This document shows positions 20,621 through 31,850 of a DNA stretch of 64,000 nucleotides, piece by piece. Source of the stretch: Symbiodinium natans (lineage: Eukaryota; Sar; Dinophyceae; Suessiales; Symbiodiniaceae); assembly GCA_905221605.1 (NCBI GenBank), contig CAJNDS010002177.1:1-64000 (forward strand). Direction: 5' to 3'. The first letter of the stretch is position 1. Every line of letters starts with the position of its first letter. Made by a program: the position numbers and the translations under genes. Under the pieces are notes generated by a model. The model had not been told where the DNA came from, ran no database searches, and was given only the letters and a program-made list of their open reading frames with translations.

Positions 20621-20759
20621 AGAGTTCTAAGTATACAGGCCAGAGGAGTCTCTAAGGGTATGGCCGGGCCTTTTGACATCAATTCTGAATTCGGTTTGCA
20701 TGCCAATTTGATGTGCCCGAAAGCAGATCATGGGGGCGGATGGGCAAACAACAAACAAA

Positions 20760-20802
20760 TATAGACATGGAAATAGCTATAGCTTTAGATATAGATATAG
20801 AT
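20760..20802. repeat. ATAGAT / TAGATA short repeat
   Basis: ATAGACATGGAAATAGC followed by TATAGCTTTAGATATAGATA: an imperfect 6-base repeat at the edge of the preceding array. Confidence 0.75.
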
Positions 20803-20819
20803 GTGTTTTTGGAGGACTC

Positions 20820-20898
20820 ACGACAGAGGCGGCGTCTGACCAAGGCGAGAAAGGCACACAGGCAGCAGCATGGTGATTATTGGGTCTGGTGAGTGACC
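20820..20898 (+). CDS. Possible exon, basic peptide
   Basis: The frame reading EDSRQRRRLTKARKAHRQQ is strongly basic and runs to a TGA at about 20896. It precedes the well-bounded exon at 20987-21064 by about 90 bases on the same strand and could belong to the same gene, but it lacks good splice sites and might be fortuitous. Confidence 0.22.
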
Positions 20899-20986
20899 AA
20901 CAGAGGTCACCCACACCGATGTACAGTTTGGAGTTTGCGTCGGTTACGGCACGGCTCGCAGTTCGATACAGACAGCCTTTGTGCAG

Positions 20987-21064
20987 GCTGTTGAAGAGAT
21001 TGCTCGACTTTCTCTGACTAATGTTTCAGAGAGGATTGTACAGATGATGCAGATGATGCAAAAC
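20987..21064 (+). CDS. Small internal exon with consensus splice sites
   Basis: A 78-base segment lies between TTTGTGCAG and GTAAGT, close to the eukaryotic consensus on both sides, with phase 0 at both ends (26 codons). The product AVEEIARLSLTNVSERIVQM followed by MQMMQN is amphipathic and helical. No family is recognised and neighbouring exons were not identified with confidence. A candidate continuation is KVRELQNLNVA near 21430-21460. Confidence 0.42.
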
Positions 21065-21065
21065 G

Positions 21066-22606
21066 TAAGTTCCCCAAAGTGCAGGGAGCGCCCTCATATC
21101 CGAGCAGGTCCAAGGGATGTTGTTCGAAAGTTTAACGCTCCGGAGTCATCAGTTCGGCCTTCGTTGCCAGATGAGTGGCATTCCATATGAGGGCTGTTTC
21201 AGATCATTCTTGGCTGCAGCAAGCTTCTTACGCTTCAGTGCGAGGGAGCTCCCGGTGCGTCGGGAGGCGTTGTGCATGGAAGACCTGGCGTCATCAAGGT
21301 GCCTGAAGGCCTGGACCTGAGCCGCATACGTTAGTTTTGTGCATGCGCTTAGTGGCTGCTGTTCTGGGATTGCATGGAGCAAAAACTGCAGTGCCAAGAA
21401 ACATCCTCAGCCCTTTCAACAGCCCGAAGGTGCGAGAACTCCAGAATCTCAATGTGGCGCCCTGATTATAACCATAAGGCAGAGCCCCTAGTCCAAACCG
21501 CAAGGGAACGAAGTGCGAACCCGAAACCAGAGACAGCCCGGGCAGAAGAACCGTGACACACATGCCTTCTACCCAGAACATTTTTTTTCTAGGCCGGAGG
21601 CGGGCTTTAGCAACCTTTAAACTTGAAGCCATGCATCCTCGCCGTGCCTCCCACAGCAGGCTCGCGCTTCCACGTTCGCCCCAAGGTCACGCAACAAGGC
21701 CTGAGGATACGGGGATCTACAGCCTAGGGACAGTTCAATTGAGACTTTTTTTGGCGACGGCTTTGAGTCTTTGAAGCAGATTGGCTGGCAGTTGCTTTTT
21801 GAGGCCCACAGGTGAGGGGGGGCCGAGGGTTTCGAAGAAATCAACGGCAAAACCAAGCAACATGGCCCCTTGAAAAAGTCTGAGTCTCATGGACAGGCAC
21901 GCCGGCGCCCAAGACGTCCAAGATCCTCAATAGGAACATCAACGTGAGCGCCGGCAGCCTGCCAAAGGCGGGCTCTTCTTTCCAAGGTAGACTGGGTAAA
22001 ACCATCGAGGTGGGGATTGGGTCCAAAGTAGCTAAGTAGCTGGTCCGAGATGTTCTGTCAATGTTCCCTCTTGAAAAAGTCTTTGAAACACACGACGCAT
22101 CGAAGGGGCGGCAGCTTAAGTACGCTGCGGAAAGTTGCGGCCTTTACAGTAACTTTCCATCCAGCAACGGCGTGCAAGCAACGATCAAATCTTCGCCTGA
22201 CAGCTGATCGGTGGGTGGGGTTTTTGGCCGCAAGTTCCGACCCTGACGGCGAAAAATCGCCTCTTAAGATCTCTTAAGCTAAATATGCTTTCACAGACGC
22301 GGTGGTCTATCCCATGGTTGCTCTGTTTGCTTCAACAATGCATGTTTGGATCAGGTAGGCGTTGCGACGTTTACGTGTCGCACCTTGTTGCCAGGTTTCC
22401 ATGACAGGCTTAAGGCTTTTAGGGGAAGACCTGCTTGAAGTGATAGCTGGTGGTCCATCAAAAGCAAAGCTTGGCATGCACCGCGCAGACGAATCTGGTG
22501 CACTGATGAAAGTTGCGAAAATGAAGTGAATCACTTAGGCACCGGTGCAGTAATTGCGTCGCCTCTTTCTCCTCCTCCTGTTCCTGCTACTGCTGTGTAT
22601 TCTGCG
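21066..22606. other. No confident gene
   Basis: About 1.5 kb containing at most short exon-like stretches (near 21430). No repeats or RNA genes were recognised. Confidence 0.4.
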
Positions 22607-22636
22607 TCTGCTGCTGCTGCTGCTGCTGCTGCTGCT
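22607..22636. repeat. (CTG)n triplet repeat
   Basis: About ten CTG/GCT triplets following a CCTCCTCCTG-rich pyrimidine stretch. Confidence 0.95.
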
Positions 22637-22713
22637 AGCGCAAGTTAATGCATGTTCGCAAAATCGTGCATGTTCATGCCGGCGCTGTGCAAATCTGACT
22701 TGTTAAGTTTTAT

Positions 22714-22992
22714 CTAGAGCTGCCGCTCGAACATGTGCATCCTGTTCAGGTACACAGTGCGCCCGCCCAGTTCAACAAGACCAAGTCTCTTCTCCATACC
22801 GCATCGGTGCTCGGAGCTCAGGATAGTAGTGACAGGGAAGCCATGTGAACCCTTACTTCGAGCCAGTGTGAACACAAATTGTCGAGCGAGGCCTTTGTCC
22901 AGCATCGGTCCCTTAACACTCAGTCCGATCTTTGCGTGTTTGTTTGCGGCTACGCAAACCATGCAAACCCAACTAAGGTCCAACTTGCACAC
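22714..22992 (-). CDS. Candidate minus-strand coding fragment, unknown
   Basis: A 92-codon minus frame contains AKIGLSVKGPMLDKGLARQF and GLVELGGRTVYLNRM, which look more like protein than the plus frames over the same bases. No family is recognised. If real it would be the only minus-strand coding segment in the window, so it could equally be a decayed insertion or chance. Confidence 0.2.
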   Translation of the reverse strand: MCKLDLSWVCMVCVAANKHAKIGLSVKGPMLDKGLARQFVFTLARSKGSHGFPVTTILSSEHRCGMEKRLGLVELGGRTVYLNRMHMFERQL

Positions 22993-24700
22993 TTCGAAGC
23001 TGTGTTGAGCCTGCTTGGCGCATATTGAGGCTAGGGGGGGCTGGAAGCCTGAGGAAAAACTTCGGGATCTACGCCGGAACCGCGCTTCTATGATTTCTGG
23101 TAAGCCCCGAGAAAAGATGAAAAGATGTCCCCATAAGCTCGCTACATTTCAGTGCATTTTCTTGTGCTCTCGATTTTCGCAAAAGAACTCAAATTATTTA
23201 GCTGTACTTATAGGGCCTTTAGGCCGCTGTAGTCATTCATTCACCTGTGAAATTATGGGGGCTCCTATTAGTCTGATGATTTCAGGCCGAAGGTAAGACA
23301 CATCATCTTTAGTCTTGAAGCGATTTCCTCACGAGTCGGTTTCCTTGTTCAAACAGGCTTAGATGCACGGGTGAGCTCATGAACACCTGGATTATTCACC
23401 CCCAAGCCTTGGTAAATAACAGCTGATCTGGGCTACGCCCACACACTGACCTCTTCAGCTCCACAAGATCAAGCAGAAGTTCCCAAGCCCCAAAGCCACG
23501 TGTTTCACCGCTCGCTCACGGACCCTCCAAGAGGGAACGCCGCTGAGCAAAAGGGCAAAAAAGGTGAAAGGGCTTTGGGTTGCAGTGTCGGGTTTCAGGG
23601 TTCAGGGTTGGGGACACAAGGATTTAGGGGTGCCGGGGGTGCTGCGAATGCACGCTGCAGAGGCAGGAGCTTGTTGTTGGGCGTAGTGGTTTAGGCTTCA
23701 GCCGATGAAACCCAACATTCCCATGGTCCTCTCCTTCCTTGTCCGGGCCCGAAACCACGCCCCGACCCCAGAAGCATTTGGATCTCAGCTTTTATGGCCG
23801 TGCAGGGGAAGGGTTTCGTTTACATGCTCGCATTTTGTAGGTGTGGTGTGCCTGCATTTCCTGCGTTACGGGACATGCCTTCCCATGCTGCTCTAAGTGG
23901 GGGCAGTTCTTGAGCCTGTCGACCGCACCAAAGGTTGCAAGTCGGGAAGGCTCAAGAGCAGATGGAGCGCGTCACCTTTCCCAAAAGCTACCCAGCAATG
24001 CCGAACCAAGCCTTTACTGAACAAATCGCAGGCAACCCACGAACCACCGAAGCTTTTACCTCCCTATAGACTACAGACGCCAAGCCCGGGTTCAAAGCTG
24101 CGCTGCTTAACCTCTCAACCTCCATCTATCCTTCCATACTATCTACCCTCCCATACCCAGCTTAAAGCCGGCAAAGACCAACGCGCACAGCAAACACACC
24201 CAAATCTGTCTCCGACTCAAACACACCAGAACTCCAAGCCAAGAACCCTCAGCCCCACGCTCAACCCTAAAACCTATCCCTCGAAAACTCCGAAACCCCC
24301 AAGCCTCTAACCATGGAGCCGATGCGCCCTTCAACTCCACCGGGCCCGCGGTAGGCAGATGTTTCGTAGGGTTTGTGGGGCTTGGGAGAAAGAATGTTTG
24401 ATGGAGGGGTACCATGCGAGCTTGTCGGTTTGTAGGGTGGCAGGGTTCCGACCGTTGGGGCTCAGAGGGCCAACGCCTCTAACCTCACAGTGCCCCAAAA
24501 CCCGAAGCCCTTAACCGCAAAGCCTGGCTGCTAAATATTACTACACCCCCATGATGGGATTCGGAGCGTCGTGTTTCCGTTGTGTAAGTTAAGTTGTTTG
24601 AATGGTTGCCCAGAAAAGACTCGAGTTGTTGAGCTGAGGCGATTGAAATAATTGCAATTCGTCTGTCATTCCGACAATTGTTACCCTGCAGTGCGGCTGT
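22993..24700. other. No gene recognised
   Basis: About 1.7 kb without supported features. A CCCTAAA-like degenerate C/A-rich stretch (about 24170-24310) may be decayed telomere-type repeat. Confidence 0.4.
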
Positions 24701-24711
24701 GGTTCGTATTA

Positions 24712-24792
24712 TACTTTTATCTACTTTTGTATATTGTAGTATATTGTATTATATTGTATTATATTATATTATAGTATATTATATTACATGAT
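24712..24792. repeat. AT-rich TATATTGTA / TATATTATA repeat
   Basis: An imperfect repeat of TATTGTA/TATTATA units about 80 bases long, much richer in A and T than its surroundings. Confidence 0.85.
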
Positions 24793-25794
24793 TTAGTTCA
24801 CAGAGTATTGTATGAATGTGTTTACTTTCGAAGAATGGGTTCGAATGGGCCTTTCTTCCCTCTTTTGGGGTATTGCTTGGGAAGAGTCGGAGCTCAAGGT
24901 TTCAGAGCCTTCCCCCTCACTGTTGCGCTCTCGCTTTCTCTTCTTGTTTCCTTCTCGCCCTTGACTTGCAAAGCACCTAAGCTTCACCTGGGTGGGGGGT
25001 TTCCTTCGCAACTCCACCGACTCGAAAACATTTGTTGGCAGGTCTTGCAGGGCGTCGCGCCTCCACAGCAAATGCAGGCCGGGTGGCACGATTTTGCGCC
25101 AACCTGATGCGCGTAGAGCATGTAGAGCTCAAGGTCTGAGGATCCTTACTCACCTGTTGGAGCACGGCAGGGCTATGCCTCTCAAGAAGATCCCGAGCCG
25201 AAGGCGGATGCATCGGGCCGTGGCATAAGGTTAGCTGACGCTACTCGTAGCTGATGTTAGAGCGGTCCTCCACAAGTCCACGAAGTGCCGTTATGCATTC
25301 TTGAGGCTGCTCTTGAGAACCATCGTCCCGATGACTGCACCTCCAAGCATAGTGTGTGTGGGGAGTTGCGTGGTGCATGAAGCCGCGTTGATCACAGTGA
25401 CCTAGTGCTTGTCAGAAGGGCCGGGACGTTGAAGCCAACTCTCCAGTGGCAAGCAGGCGCTTCTTGCACAGATGGAGGCCTTGGTCCAGGCCCGTGATGT
25501 GGCTATTGCAATGTTGAAGTTCAGGTTTTACAGAGGTAGCTGCTTAACAGCAAGCCATCAAGGTCTTTGAAAGTGGTGCAGAGATCGCTCCTTAAACCGA
25601 CCCGTGGCCGATGCCGGCTCAGTGACGACGAAGCATGTTGGCGGGAACCTTTCACCTGAACAGACAGCCTGTTTGTTTTTTGGAAAGCCTGGCCACATCT
25701 TGCAGCCCTCCTACCTCATCTCCCCCTGTGCCACATCTAGTGTTTCGTAACTGGTACCCCCCTCCCCCCCTCCCCCTAGCTGGGATGGCTCCAG

Positions 25795-25934
25795 ATGGCG
25801 AACGAGACGGGAGACAGGACAGAAGGGGAGACCGGCGCTTGTCCGCCGGGCTTCTTCCGAGCCTCCTACGTGGTGTTCAGCTGCCTTGGCGGCCAAGGGC
25901 GGGCCCACTTCTACCACATGCCAGGCACAGATAG
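25795..25934 (+). CDS. Possible exon, unknown
   Basis: The frame starting at the ATG at 25795 reads MANETGDRTEGETGACPPGF and continues with FRASYVVFSCLGGQGRAHFY before a stop. A pyrimidine-rich stretch and TAG acceptor (about 25780) lie shortly upstream. Composition is protein-like, but no domain is recognised. It could precede the exon at 26078-26205. Confidence 0.25.
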
Positions 25935-26077
25935 GCACAGATAGGATCGGTGCCGTTGAGTTCGGTTTGGTTTGGTTTTGCCATTTGGTTTGGGAGCTCT
26001 TGCTATTTTTTTAGGGTTTTGCCGTGCCGAAAGAAGCACTTTTGGACTGGAAACGATGCCTCAACAGCCCCAAGCAG

Positions 26078-26205
26078 GTCAGACGATGATGATCCAAGTG
26101 CCACAGGGCGTGGAAGATCTTACCGTTCATGTCGAGCTAAACGAATCATCGGCCGGAGTGAATGTTGACCTGGAGTTGTACGACGCCGGACCAGACAAGT
26201 TTCTG
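26078..26205 (+). CDS. Internal exon encoding a strand-rich segment, unknown family
   Basis: The segment lies between CCCCAAGCAG and GTGAGC, both good splice sites. It encodes QTMMIQVPQGVEDLTVHVEL followed by NESSAGVNVDLELYDAGPDK and FL. The pattern of alternating hydrophobic residues and the DLELYD motif resemble beta-sandwich domains found in secreted or surface proteins, but I cannot name the family. The possible upstream exon at 25795 is on the same strand. The downstream partner was not found. Confidence 0.45.
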
Positions 26206-28618
26206 GTGAGCCACAGAGACGGAATCGTCAATGATGAGCAAACGGAGGGTCAGCAACCCGACAAATGCAGGGGAGGTTCCCGGGGAGGTCGGCTCTTAGT
26301 GGGCCACGTTTGCACTTGTGAAAGCCATAACCGGCGACGACCCCCGAAAACCGAGAAAGTAGAAAAAGCACCGACCGACTGAGGCCCTAAACCAGTCAGT
26401 TTGTTAGACTTAGACGGGTTCAGGGTTCGGGCTTCCCCCGCAGTGTCCGAGGTTTGGGAACCTCGCTCTGCTCTACAGCGGCACGGCGGCAGGTGAATGG
26501 CTCGAGGCATGGCTTGCCCTTTCAAACCTTCAATGATGATTCTTTGTGAGTATTTTTCACAATTATTACTATTGTTGTTATGTTGGTATTCTTCATCATG
26601 TTATGCTTATTGTAACACAGACAGACGCTCCAACACATCGATGCTCAGACATATCGAAGCTTCCGGCCTGGCCCGACCTCGGCACCAGGTTCGTGGCCGC
26701 TTTCCATCGGACATGCTCCTGCTGATGCGCTGCCAGAGCCTATGGCTCCCTTAGCTAGGGTTTAGGGGTCCGAGGCTTTTCCTGAGAACCGATGCCATTG
26801 CTTTGCATGCCCTCTGCATTCCAACAATCCCGACAGATCCCAGGAGCGGCCCTCCAGGATTCAGCGAGACGGTGCTGAAGTACAGCGCCTTGCCTCCACT
26901 GCTGGGGACGTGTGGGCCCAGAAGCCTTAACGGCCTTAACGCATCCGGAATCTGAACAGCAAAAACGTGCAAATCATGAGAGAGCCAAGGCTACGGGGAC
27001 ATCAGCCCCTGCCCGGAGGTGCCTCCAGGCTGTGAGGCCTTCAATGACACGGAGGCCACCCGGGATGTAGCCGCCTCCCGGCCGACGTCCTCCTGTTGAA
27101 GGTTGAAGGGGCGTGCAAGGCTGTGGCATTTTGAGGGGTTTTGGGGTTTCGAATGTTGCAGGGACCTCAGCTCGGGTTCAAGATGAAGCTGCGGGGCTGG
27201 GCTGGGCATTTTCGCTGTCGCTTTGCTCCCATGCCGCACTTCTTGTTTCCTCGGATGCCTCATAGGAGTAGCTGGGAGCTCGGCCTCAGCCTGGAAACAA
27301 CCTCGGGCGTTGTGGCTTAAATCTCGAGTTGGAAGGAATACGCCCCAGTGGCCCGCACGAACCTCCGCTCCCCCCTAGCCCTGAACCCTCAAGCCCCTTA
27401 AACAATCCTCAACTTAAAACGAAACCTCTTCAACATCCAAAACTCAGGCTTGGCGCGCCTGGGCCTTGGGCCGATTCGGACTGGGGGGCCTTGAGTCCTT
27501 TGGGGTTTGCAGCATCCACAGGGGCACACAGTAAGGACGTGGCCTTCTGTTTTTTTTGAAGTGATGCCCGTGGACACGCAAGCCTGGCTAGGGGTGCGCC
27601 AGCGTCTAGATCTACTGTAGCATCCCAGACCCAAAAACCGAAACCCCGAGTCAAAGCTTCAGCAGGACTGGAAGAGAACTCCAGTGATGCAGCGTGGGAA
27701 GAGCTGGTCGCCCCCTCAGCCCACTGACGAGATCCATCACGATTGCAAGCTGTAGAAATGGCGAGGAAGGCCAGCAGCAGGCAGAAGGCCCCAGTAGGCC
27801 TGTGATGCAGTTGCAAAGGTCGCCCCTACGGCTGATGAGACAGGCGCCTGGAATCAAGTTGTCTGCTCGAGGGTGCTGGGTTCCGAGAGTTGCTTGTGTG
27901 GGCGAGGTATGGCACACGAGAACCTGCCCACTTCCGGACCCTTGAACATATTCCAATCCCTGAACCTTGAAGAGTCGCACGGGGCTGCAAGCTGCAGATA
28001 ACCTGGGCCAAGTCGGACGAATAACACAAGGTCTCCCCCAGCTTCTGGGAGGTTCGGCCCGAACCCCTGAAGGGGTCGGCAGGCACCTTGCCTTGGAGCC
28101 GTTTCCAGAGCTTCTGGAACCATTGGCCTGAGGCGGGGTCGGTGCCTTACCAGACTTCTCTCAGTCTTCAAAAAGGCTCCCGCTTCTGGAGTTGGGGACT
28201 TGGGGTTGCTACCTTTGCAGGTGGGGATTGAAAGGGTTTGACCGGTGGCTGGAAGACCCTCCGCGTACGCTGTAGCGTGGTCTTTGTCAGACCAAGGTAT
28301 CACAGGGGTAGTTCAACAGTCTTGCACATCCTCGGCGCGCAACTTTCTCCTTCATGGTCGGCGCATGGGGTTGGTGGGTCGCGTTTTAAATGCCAGATCA
28401 TCATGGTTGGTTGACATGTTGAAGAGGCGTTGGGGGCCGACGTGGCTCATGAAGTCGTTAAGTCGTGATGTAAGACACACCCGGATCATGGGAATAAAGT
28501 ATGTGGAGCCTGGAAGCTCGAAGATTCTCGAGAAACTTGCCTAAGAATCTTCGACCATTGTAAATTTGGTGCAGACAAGCATCAACTCAACACCGAACAT
28601 CATTTGAATCGTGAGCAG
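26206..28618. other. Mostly unassigned sequence
   Basis: About 2.4 kb. One weak exon-like stretch at 26622-26765 on + encodes a Pro-rich peptide (TLQHIDAQTYRSFRPGPTSA) ending in TAG. Elsewhere both strands carry random-like frames only. Confidence 0.35.
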
Positions 28619-28661
28619 CATCTGGTGCGATTCGTGCGCCCCGCGTGAATCGCACCAGATG
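28619..28661. repeat. Perfect 15-bp inverted repeat (hairpin)
   Basis: CATCTGGTGCGATTC (28619-28633) is repeated in perfect reverse complement at 28647-28661 around a 13-base GC-rich loop. Its position about 200 bases before an EF-hand exon might make it a folded element in an intron or upstream region. No poly-T run follows, so it is not a typical terminator. Confidence 0.85.
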
Positions 28662-28852
28662 TTGTCGACAGCACTAGAGGTTCGGGCTCAGGGGACGTCT
28701 GAGTTCGTGTATTCACTCTTGTGTGTATTGTTCCAGCGCAGAGTTTTTCCACATCTTGCGTACGATCAAGTCCTAATATGTCGAGTTACCCTTGTATTGC
28801 TGATGAGCAAACTTGGTGGACCTTTGATGCCAGGAGACGCCCTGGAAACCAG

Positions 28853-28962
28853 CTGCGCACCTCATCGATGCGGATGGGGACGCACGGATGAGCCGCGCGG
28901 AGTTCCAGGCAGCTTATGGCATCCCGGGGCCAGAGGCACCAGCCACTTCGTTTTTACGTTGA
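28853..28962 (+). CDS. Exon encoding an EF-hand calcium-binding loop
   Basis: The frame reads HLIDADGDARMSRAEFQAAY and continues GIPGPEAP. The 12-residue loop DADGDARMSRAE (28867-28902) has Asp at positions 1, 3 and 5, Ser at 9 and Glu at 12, followed by Phe: a canonical calcium-binding EF-hand. An acceptor ACCAG lies just upstream. Only one hand is visible; EF-hands usually come in pairs, so another is expected in an exon not located. The frame stops at TGA shortly after, so the true exon probably ends near 28920-28950. It may belong with the transmembrane exon at 29057. Confidence 0.55.
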
Positions 28963-29056
28963 GTTTAACCCTCCTAGCCCTTTCGACGCGAGCTTAGGGG
29001 CATTTACTTGCAGTACCTCCCCTGCAGCACCTATTTTTCCTGAGCACTGGGCCCAG

Positions 29057-29205
29057 GTCAGACCCCCGGGCACGCGGATGGCTCACGAGCTTGAAAGCTG
29101 GAGTTTCTGGCTCATCGTCGTGGCCGGGGTGGCCACGGGCATCGCTCTCTTGGTCATCCTCTTCCGCTTGCACCTGTGTACCAGATGCCCAGACGAGGAT
29201 AATGA
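29057..29205 (+). CDS. Exon encoding a transmembrane helix
   Basis: After GGGCCCAG the frame encodes RMAHELESWSFWLIVVAGVA followed by TGIALLVILFRLHLCTRC: one hydrophobic helix of about 22 residues followed by basic residues and cysteines, suggesting a single-pass membrane anchor with the following part in the cytoplasm. The 3' boundary is uncertain; the open frame continues to about 29299. Neighbours on the same strand are the EF-hand exon upstream and a Ser/Glu-rich exon downstream, and the three may form one membrane-bound calcium-sensing protein; this link is an inference. Confidence 0.42.
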
Positions 29206-29337
29206 GTTTTTTTTTAAATGGATGTTCGAGGCTCAGGGCTTCTTTTTGGTTTTGGGTTGCGATATTCTACTGTCTACTTCAATCCGGAGCTTGGCTTGAC
29301 ATGTTAGTATGCGGGCTTTTGCTTTCTGTGATCTCAG

Positions 29338-29792
29338 GAACAGGGCCCTCCTACAGCCCACTGCCGGGTTGCGAGTCTGAGGAGGAAGCCTCTGAGGGCA
29401 GCGCCACTGCCAGCAGTGAGGCTGTCGAGAGATCCATGGATGCCCCTGGAGAAGAGGGCGTGTCTCTTCAGCAACCCCTGCGCGCGAACAGCGCGAGCAG
29501 CGCGCCGGAGGCTACCGTCTCCGTCAGATCCCGCAGCAAACAGCATGAGCACCAGTGGATAAGCGAGCTTGAGTTGCTGCCCTTGCCAGCTGCTTTCGCA
29601 CCACAGGTGCAATGGTCTTTTGAGCAAAGGCCAGCAGGCGAAGCGGGCCAGCCGCGATCGTCCCAGCCACGAAGCCTGCGTCAGGTCTTGGACCAAGGGT
29701 TTCAAACCGGAAACGCTGGAAGCCAAACGCCGCTGTACCCTCCTGGGAGCTTTGGTGCCATGCTCTCCCACACTGCCGAGTATAGTCGCTAA
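29338..29792 (+). CDS. Exon encoding a Ser/Glu-rich low-complexity tail
   Basis: Following ATCTCAG, the frame encodes GCESEEEASEGSATASSEAV, then an acidic and serine-rich stretch, then VSVRSRSKQHEHQW. It stays open to TAA at about 29790. The first 70 residues look like a disordered, phosphorylatable cytoplasmic region. The part after about 29560 is rich in Pro and Gln and could be read-through into an intron. It is probably the continuation of the gene with the transmembrane exon. Confidence 0.4.
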
Positions 29793-30141
29793 TGGGGAGG
29801 CAATCCAAAGGTGGATGGGCCGGATGAGCTGTGACTTTACCGCATTGACCGCCAAGTCGGCGAAACCGCACATTTGCCGGTCCCAGTTTGGGAAAGCCTG
29901 GAGCTCTTAAGTCTCGCCGCTGCGAGTGGAGATGTGCCTGCACCAGATTGTCCGAGCTGTGAGAGACGAAGCCGCCGGCGCCATCGAACCTCCGCAGATC
30001 CAAAAGCCCGATCATCAGCTCAGCCTTATAAACCCAGAGCCCTAGTGAGTAGGCCCTAGTGACCCCAGCGTTTTCTGGAGGGGTGGGGGTTCTTTTTGGG
30101 TATATTTTTTGGTTTTTTTTTGGTGTTTTTTTTTGGTTTTC

Positions 30142-30360
30142 TCAACCCTAAACCCTAAGCCCTAAGCCCTCAGCCCTCAACCCTAAACCCTAAAACCCTA
30201 AAACCCTAAAACCCTAAAACCCTAAAACCCTAAAACCCTAAAACCCTAAAACCCTAAAACCCTAAAACTAAAACCCTAAATCCTAAACCCTAAACCCTAA
30301 ACCCTAACCCCTAAACCCTAAACCTAAACCCTAAACCTAAACCCAAAACATACCCTAAAC
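30142..30360 (-). repeat. Telomere-like tract with an 8-base variant CCCTAAAA
   Basis: Canonical CCCTAAA units flank a homogeneous block of about ten CCCTAAAA octamers (about 30186-30270). The outer part decays to CCTAAA and CCCAAAACA. The octamer block shows that a variant unit spread locally, by slippage or unequal exchange, after the telomeric sequence became interstitial. Confidence 0.9.
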
Positions 30361-31850
30361 CCAAAAACATACCCAAAAAAAACCAAAACAAATACCCAAA
30401 AAAAACCTGGCTCCTTTCTGGAGCGCGGGTGGTAAAACAGACTCTTTCAATACAAAATTCTAACGGGGCTGGCAGCCCGTCGAGAGTAGTGTGCCAACGG
30501 TCAGCTAGGCAGATGGCGAAAACATCCGAATACTCTGAACTGGCAGAGCCCACTGACTGCCATCCAGCCAGGAGCTGCAAGACCTGGAGGACTATTATTT
30601 CAAGGCAGACAAGGACTCGGATCGCGCTTCTTGCAAGAGCCGTCTGAGTGCTTTGGGGCTCTGGATGACATTGCGCCCATTAACACACAAAAGCTAAGAA
30701 GCAAAAGCCCCGGAGAGGTTTTTCTCCCGGTCCCAACCCTGTGTGCAGGACACCAAAATCGCCAAGGCCAGGTGTGAGTATTGAGTGTACACCCAATATC
30801 GGGCACAAGAGCCAGGTATTCAATGCTGCCATGGAGATGTCGGACAAGCTGCTTGCGCAGCCGGTGTCCCGCCAGCAGGTGTAGCAGGCATGGTTTACAT
30901 CTCAAAGCATAGGGCACCCCAAAGTGCGGACTTGGGCAAGATCTCGCAGCCCCGTGCCAGGATGTGAAGTCGCGAGCGTCAGCGTCTTAGTCCCTTTGTG
31001 TGTTTTCTTTTGCGCTGCGGCATGTGCAAGGCCAAGATCCCAGGATGCCGAAGCTATCTGGGCCCAGCAGACATTGGATACGTCACCTAGAGCCTACAGG
31101 GCCTACAGTCCTGGAGCCGAGTCCTCCCCACCGGGGCCCACCAGACATGATCTTGAGCGACTCGAGTTGGAACTCTGCCTCCTTGGCGTCCTCTACACAG
31201 CTGGAGCCCAAGAAAGTCCCAAGCAGGCAATACGGCAAGACCCACAATCCGGCCGCAATGACACACTGACCTCCCGAGCCTCCCATGACCAGTGGGCCGG
31301 CTCCCAGAGCAGCGCTTGATCAGCTGGACCGGCTGAAAGAGGTCCCGGCGGCCCCGGAGCGGCCAAGCCCTCTTCCACGCCTGCAGGTCGCGTTCCTCTG
31401 CTGCGTGGATGCGTCTCACTTCTACACCGTCTGCTCGATTTTCAGCAGCTCGGCAAGCATCGGCTAAGCGGGGGAATGCAGGGGAGTCACAGTAGTTACG
31501 GTTAATGCTGGTCTGGACTGTTGGATGTCCTCCTTGTTGGAGTCGAGCGCCTTAAGCTGCGAAGGCTATGCGGCGGTCCTCAGCGCAGATCTGCACTGGG
31601 TGGCCGATAGAAACGAAGCCGGTTTTGTGGCGGGCTGGCTTCAGTCTGCAAACGTGTTTCTGGGTCTTCATTCGGAACCTTTCCCATCTTTCCCATCCTT
31701 TCGCCTTGCAACGCTGAGAACACCTGCAATGGCCCCCCCCGATGACTCGAACATGACACTTGTAGTTCGAACATTGGGAGAAAGCCTCGACTTGAAGCAG
31801 TTTTGTTCTCCTTTGAGTGGCCCCCCCTAGTAAGCCTGTGATCGCCTTAG
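30361..31850. other. No confident gene
   Basis: About 1.5 kb upstream of the first MFS exon. The N-terminal exon of the transporter (first transmembrane helix) should lie here or further upstream but I could not identify it. A hydrophobic frame near 30967-31025 (SVSVLVPLCVFFCAAA) is a weak candidate. Confidence 0.35.
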
